Source: Rheinheimera lutimaris (GTDB lineage: Bacteria; Pseudomonadota; Gammaproteobacteria; Enterobacterales; Alteromonadaceae). Taken from it: a stretch of DNA of 64,000 nt. The notes beneath the pieces are model-generated. The model had not been told where the DNA came from and did no database searches. It was given only the letters and a program-made list of their open reading frames with translations. The stretch lies in contig NZ_JABSOD010000004.1 in NCBI RefSeq assembly GCF_013283795.1, forward strand, positions 245,550 to 309,549, in the 5' to 3' direction. Of the stretch, positions 61,465-64,000 are shown in pieces (position 1 is the first letter of the stretch; every line of letters begins with the position of its first letter). Position numbers and translations under genes: made by a program.

Positions 61465-61884
61465 ATGTTAGATGTTCAGGCAATAAAGTCCTTATCGCAG
61501 CAGATCACCCGGGTTATGCCGTGGGTGCAGGGAATTACTTCTGATCAGCAATATGATGAACTGCTGGCGTTAATGGACGAGTTGGTTGAAGACTACAATG
61601 CTAACCAAGTGCTGATAGACTTGCTGTTTCCGGTGCTGCAACAGTACGAAGAAACCGCAGAACGTTTTAAGGCGTTTAATCAGCGGATAGAAGATTTAGA
61701 CCCGGGCATAGCCATGCTGCGGCTGCTGATAGATCAGCACGGCCTTACGCAAAGTGATTTTCAGCAGGAGATCGGCGGTAAATCGCTGGTATCGCAAATA
61801 CTCAGCGGCAAGCGCTCGCTAACGCTTGGTCATATCAGGGCATTATCCAAGCGGTTTGGTATACCGGCTGCAATGTTTGTTTAA
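61465..61884 (+). CDS. HigA-family antitoxin/XRE regulator without a visible toxin gene
   Basis: A 139-aa protein. The helical N-terminal half has QYDELLALMDELVEDYNAN, followed by a C-terminal HTH (about 88-137) with HGLTQSDFQQEIGGKSLVSQILSGKRSL and ALSKRFGIPAAMFV, as in COG5499/HigA antitoxins. The strong AAGGAG fixes the ATG at 61465. Normally a HigB toxin gene precedes it; 61066-61464 holds no such reading frame. Its base composition is host-like, unlike the AT-rich flanks. Confidence 0.8.
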   Translation: MLDVQAIKSLSQQITRVMPWVQGITSDQQYDELLALMDELVEDYNANQVLIDLLFPVLQQYEETAERFKAFNQRIEDLDPGIAMLRLLIDQHGLTQSDFQQEIGGKSLVSQILSGKRSLTLGHIRALSKRFGIPAAMFV

Positions 61885-61929
61885 TGTCTTGGCGGTACAT
61901 TTAAACGGAAGTTATCAGCGTCTCTGTGC

Positions 61930-61953
61930 TGCTTTTTTGAGTGGCAAAAAGCA
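61930..61953. terminator. Bidirectional terminator between convergent genes
   Basis: TGCTTTTT (61930-61937) pairs with AAAAAGCA (61946-61953). T or A runs on each side let it end transcription of the HigA-type gene and of the 3-TM gene. Confidence 0.6.
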
Positions 61954-61978
61954 AGACCTGCCCCTGAGGGATTGGTAC

Positions 61979-62587
61979 TTATGGTTTACCGGATAACTGT
62001 TTAGCTCTACTTAAAGTCGTTAGTAGAAAATTCCCGCCCCACATCAACAACATAAAGTATACAAACCAAAGACTAACAGCCAAATAGACCATAACTTCTG
62101 ATTCAACGTTTATTATCACCAAATACCAAATGGTGGATATTAGTGATAACAATCCAAGACTGAAACCCAAAATCTTGCCACGTTCAACCAAACGTTTCTT
62201 AAACGTCGAAACTCTCTCTGTTAAAGAGAACTCACCTTTATCAAGATCAATCTTGCAATAGCGACCTGATACTCGACCATAAGTCTCAAGTTTCAAAAAT
62301 GCTCGTGGCTCATTAATAAACCACCGTATCTCATCGATGGTTAAGTCAGCTCTGGTAATGCCGCTCAAAATAATAAGTATTTCCGAATAATTTTCCTCCA
62401 GGTCGCATGCAAGCTTTTTAACCAGAGCAAATCGCCCATGGAGTTCTTTCGCTTTTTCACCTTTGAAACTCATAATCTTGTTGTAGGTTACAAGTAAGGC
62501 TGCGACATTCATTGCTACGCCAATCGTTACAACAACCGGTGTCAATACATCATCCACGAAAACAAAATCTCCCTTGATAGCTGACAT
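61979..62587 (-). CDS. Three-TM membrane protein of unknown function
   Basis: A 202-aa protein. One TM lies near the N-terminus (about 16-38, VVVTIGVAMNVAALLVTYNK), a charged cytoplasmic region of roughly 100 residues follows, then a pair of TMs (about 143-163 and 168-192). I do not recognise the family. It lies 107 bp downstream of the lipoyl-TIR gene on the same strand, in equally AT-rich DNA, so the two may form a unit. The membrane topology suggests a membrane-acting partner or effector; that is inference only. Confidence 0.6.
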   Translation of the reverse strand: MSAIKGDFVFVDDVLTPVVVTIGVAMNVAALLVTYNKIMSFKGEKAKELHGRFALVKKLACDLEENYSEILIILSGITRADLTIDEIRWFINEPRAFLKLETYGRVSGRYCKIDLDKGEFSLTERVSTFKKRLVERGKILGFSLGLLSLISTIWYLVIINVESEVMVYLAVSLWFVYFMLLMWGGNFLLTTLSRAKQLSGKP

Positions 62588-62694
62588 CCACTACGAATAA
62601 ATTTTACAGCGAAAATATTAAATAAGTAAAATCTAGACTTTCAAACCCAAGCTAATTATTAAAAAACATTCACAACCATACACTTACACAATAA

Positions 62695-63438
62695 TCACAT
62701 CAAAACCACTTTACTCAAATCAATTAGCAATCCAGCATTGTGAATTTCTTTAGCAAGAGATAACTTCCAACCTCCGTTCACATCCATACTTGTATAAACA
62801 ACGCCCATGTAATCCGAAGGAATTTCAACATTTTCTTTCTTCAAAATAAAAACTCTGTCGCGTCCAAACAAACCTACAAAATACCCGAGCTCTAATACAA
62901 CATTTTGCCTAGCTCTATGAGATAAGTTTTGTGAGTTCACCCCCCCAACATCGTCTGGTGTCATTAACACAACCGCAAAACCGGTTTTTTTTGAAAAATG
63001 TTCAAATTTCTCAATAATCGTTTTACCTTCATTTATTTGCTCATGCAATATAATAACTTCTAAGCCCAGCTTTTCTAAACTACGAGCAACCTGCTGAACT
63101 GCAGCTTCGTCGTGACCATGAACCAAAAACACTTTATCTAAAGTATTACTATTGATAAACGCCTGTTGCTTTCCTTGCCCCTCGGATTCAAGTATCAATT
63201 TATTTAAAATAATTACAACCTGACCGGACTGGATAGGCTGCCCCTCAATCACTTTAATATTGTCAATTACTGCATTTTCAGGAGCAACCACCTCTAGAAT
63301 AACCTTATCTGTTTCAACATCAAACAAAACATCATCTCGTCTTACCTCCTCACCTTTCTTAACATAAACCTTAGATATAAAAACCTCGTCTGGATTCACC
63401 CCATCTGGCAACACAGGGACCTTGACTTCAATACTCAT
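62695..63438 (-). CDS. Lipoyl-domain fused to TIR-like nucleotide-binding domain
   Basis: A 247-aa fusion. Residues 1-78 are a 2-oxoacid-dehydrogenase E2-type lipoyl domain (VPVLPDGVNPDEVFISKV, KKGEEVRRDDVL) with the lipoylation motif VETDKVILEV, Lys45. After a linker, residues 101-247 form a PF10137-type TIR-like domain: KVFLVHGHDEAAV, LGLEVIILHEQINEGKTIIEKF, AVVLMTPDDVGG, ARQNVVLELGYFVGLFGRDR and GGWKLSLAKEIHNAG. ATG 63438 follows AAGGA at good spacing; the longer frame to 63546 adds an unsupported 36 residues. Such TIR-like domains are effectors in anti-phage signalling. The fusion is unusual and its role is unknown. Confidence 0.82.
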   Translation of the reverse strand: MSIEVKVPVLPDGVNPDEVFISKVYVKKGEEVRRDDVLFDVETDKVILEVVAPENAVIDNIKVIEGQPIQSGQVVIILNKLILESEGQGKQQAFINSNTLDKVFLVHGHDEAAVQQVARSLEKLGLEVIILHEQINEGKTIIEKFEHFSKKTGFAVVLMTPDDVGGVNSQNLSHRARQNVVLELGYFVGLFGRDRVFILKKENVEIPSDYMGVVYTSMDVNGGWKLSLAKEIHNAGLLIDLSKVVLM

Positions 63439-63614
63439 TATATTCCTTAAAAATTTAAAGCTCGACTTTGGAAGATTTTTTAGCAGAAAACAGCGCTGGA
63501 ACGACTTATCTGCTAATCTCTGGCGGAGAAAATAAAAGATACTCACTACTCAACTAAATATGCCGGTCCCTATTTAAATATCATATAAGACCTTCTATTC
63601 TTTTAGCTGCAGCG

Positions 63615-63860
63615 TCATAAACCAGCCCGCGTTTCAGCGAACTGATTTTTTATCTCTTCCTTTGAATAATCCACCCCATTCAAGCTGTTAAACTGCTTAT
63701 CAGACAAGCGGTTAAACTGGGCTCGCCAGTTGTAAATCTGATTGGGATGAATGCCCAATTCCTGAGCAACAGCCGTGGCTGTTTTATCGGGTAGATCAGA
63801 CAGTCTTACAGCTTCACGGCGAAACTCTTCTGAGTACGCCTGGGTTTTATGTCTAGCCAT
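63615..63860 (-). pseudogene. Truncated IS3-family transposase OrfA
   Basis: An 81-aa remnant. HKTQAYSEEFRREAVRLSD and TAVAQELGIHPNQIYNWRAQF form the HTH of IS3-type OrfA, followed by LSDKQFNSLNGVDYSKEE. After that the frame departs from the family (missing the leucine-zipper tail and frameshift site) and soon stops. No OrfB follows. It is therefore a broken copy ending near 63635. Confidence 0.85.
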
Positions 63861-63930
63861 CTTGCACCTCAGTGTCAGGTAAGATACCTAACTATAGAAG
63901 GTGTCTACTGATCATGGGTAACTCGGGACA
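63620..63930 (-). mobile_element. IS3-family insertion sequence remnant, left end
   Basis: The terminal inverted repeat on the minus strand probably starts TGTCCCGAGTTACCCATGAT at 63930. The untranslated part and OrfA follow, and the element is cut off around 63620-63640. The opposite end and OrfB are missing within this window. Confidence 0.6.
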
Positions 63931-64000
63931 TTAACACCGTGCTCTATCACTAACAAAAGTGGTGGCGAGGCCAGATCTTTATCTCCCTAACTCTGCAGCC
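63931..64000. other. Unassigned sequence beyond the IS end
   Basis: Seventy bases outside the probable IS terminus. No gene can be supported before the window ends. Confidence 0.3.

Noticed and set aside
63439..63546. 36-residue N-terminal extension of the lipoyl-TIR protein
   Set aside because: A strong AAGGA site precedes the ATG at 63438, and the lipoyl domain begins right there.
1..64000. tRNA, rRNA, CRISPR array, prophage or integrase
   Set aside because: None was recognised by eye. A tRNA and CRISPR scan would settle it, and an integrase or att site near 59-64 kb was not seen.

Overview
The window looks like a chromosomal segment of a free-living, facultatively anaerobic gammaproteobacterium. 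Codon usage, Shewanella/Alteromonadales-style intergenic palindromes and protein similarities recalled from memory suggest the Alishewanella/Rheinheimera/Arsukibacterium neighbourhood. That placement is inference, since no 16S rRNA or other marker gene is present. About 59 kb is one nitrogen-oxide supercluster; the last 5 kb is an AT-richer accessory tract.

Layout. 1-10 kb: nitrate sensor NarX (with the first codons of a probable NarL), divergent from narGHJI and a parvulin-type PPIase. 10-14 kb: an outer-membrane barrel protein and the class III ribonucleotide reductase pair nrdG-nrdD. 14-21 kb: SirB-like protein, quinol NO reductase, a small Cys protein, an HPP-CBS membrane protein, a NIT-domain chemoreceptor and a 134-aa protein of unknown role. 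21-26 kb: hemN, ubiT, ubiU, ubiV (O2-independent haem and ubiquinone synthesis) and mogA. 26-33 kb: a PP2C-kinase fusion, two nitrate/nitrite MFS carriers, nnrS and a DGC-domain protein. 33-37 kb: a histidine phosphatase, moeB, a YbaN-like protein, the NO sensor norR and divergent ytfE/ric. 37-53 kb: assimilation genes (cobA, nasA, nasTS, an M48 protease, nrtABC, a NasC-like flavoprotein, nirBD). 53-59 kb: a Moco riboswitch, moaA-mobA-moaBCDE and modABC.

How it fits together. NarGHI respires nitrate. NarK-type carriers and perhaps the HPP protein move nitrate and nitrite. NirBD reduces nitrite to ammonium, with CobA supplying the sirohaem precursor. qNor, Ric and possibly NnrS handle NO. Moa, Mob, Mog, MoeB and Mod supply molybdenum cofactor, while HemN, UbiTUV and NrdDG replace O2-dependent steps. 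No nap, nirK/nirS or nos genes are present, so the window alone does not encode full denitrification.

Regulation can be read from the DNA. Six promoter regions carry TACC-N8-GGTA (NarL/NarP 7-2-7) sites; four of these also have an FNR box. qNor and ric each have three GGT-N7-ACC (NorR) sites upstream of a sigma54-like promoter. The nasA and nrtABC operons each have tandem NtrC-like sites, a sigma54 promoter, and a leader with an ANTAR-type hexaloop hairpin overlapping an intrinsic terminator, the expected target of NasT.

The AT-rich tail (59.1-64 kb) holds a 2-TM SLATT-like protein, a PhoD-like phosphatase, an orphan HigA-type antitoxin, a 3-TM protein, an unusual lipoyl-domain/TIR-like-domain fusion and an IS3-family remnant. 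It resembles a defence-type accessory region, and the lipoyl-TIR gene is the most novel item seen.
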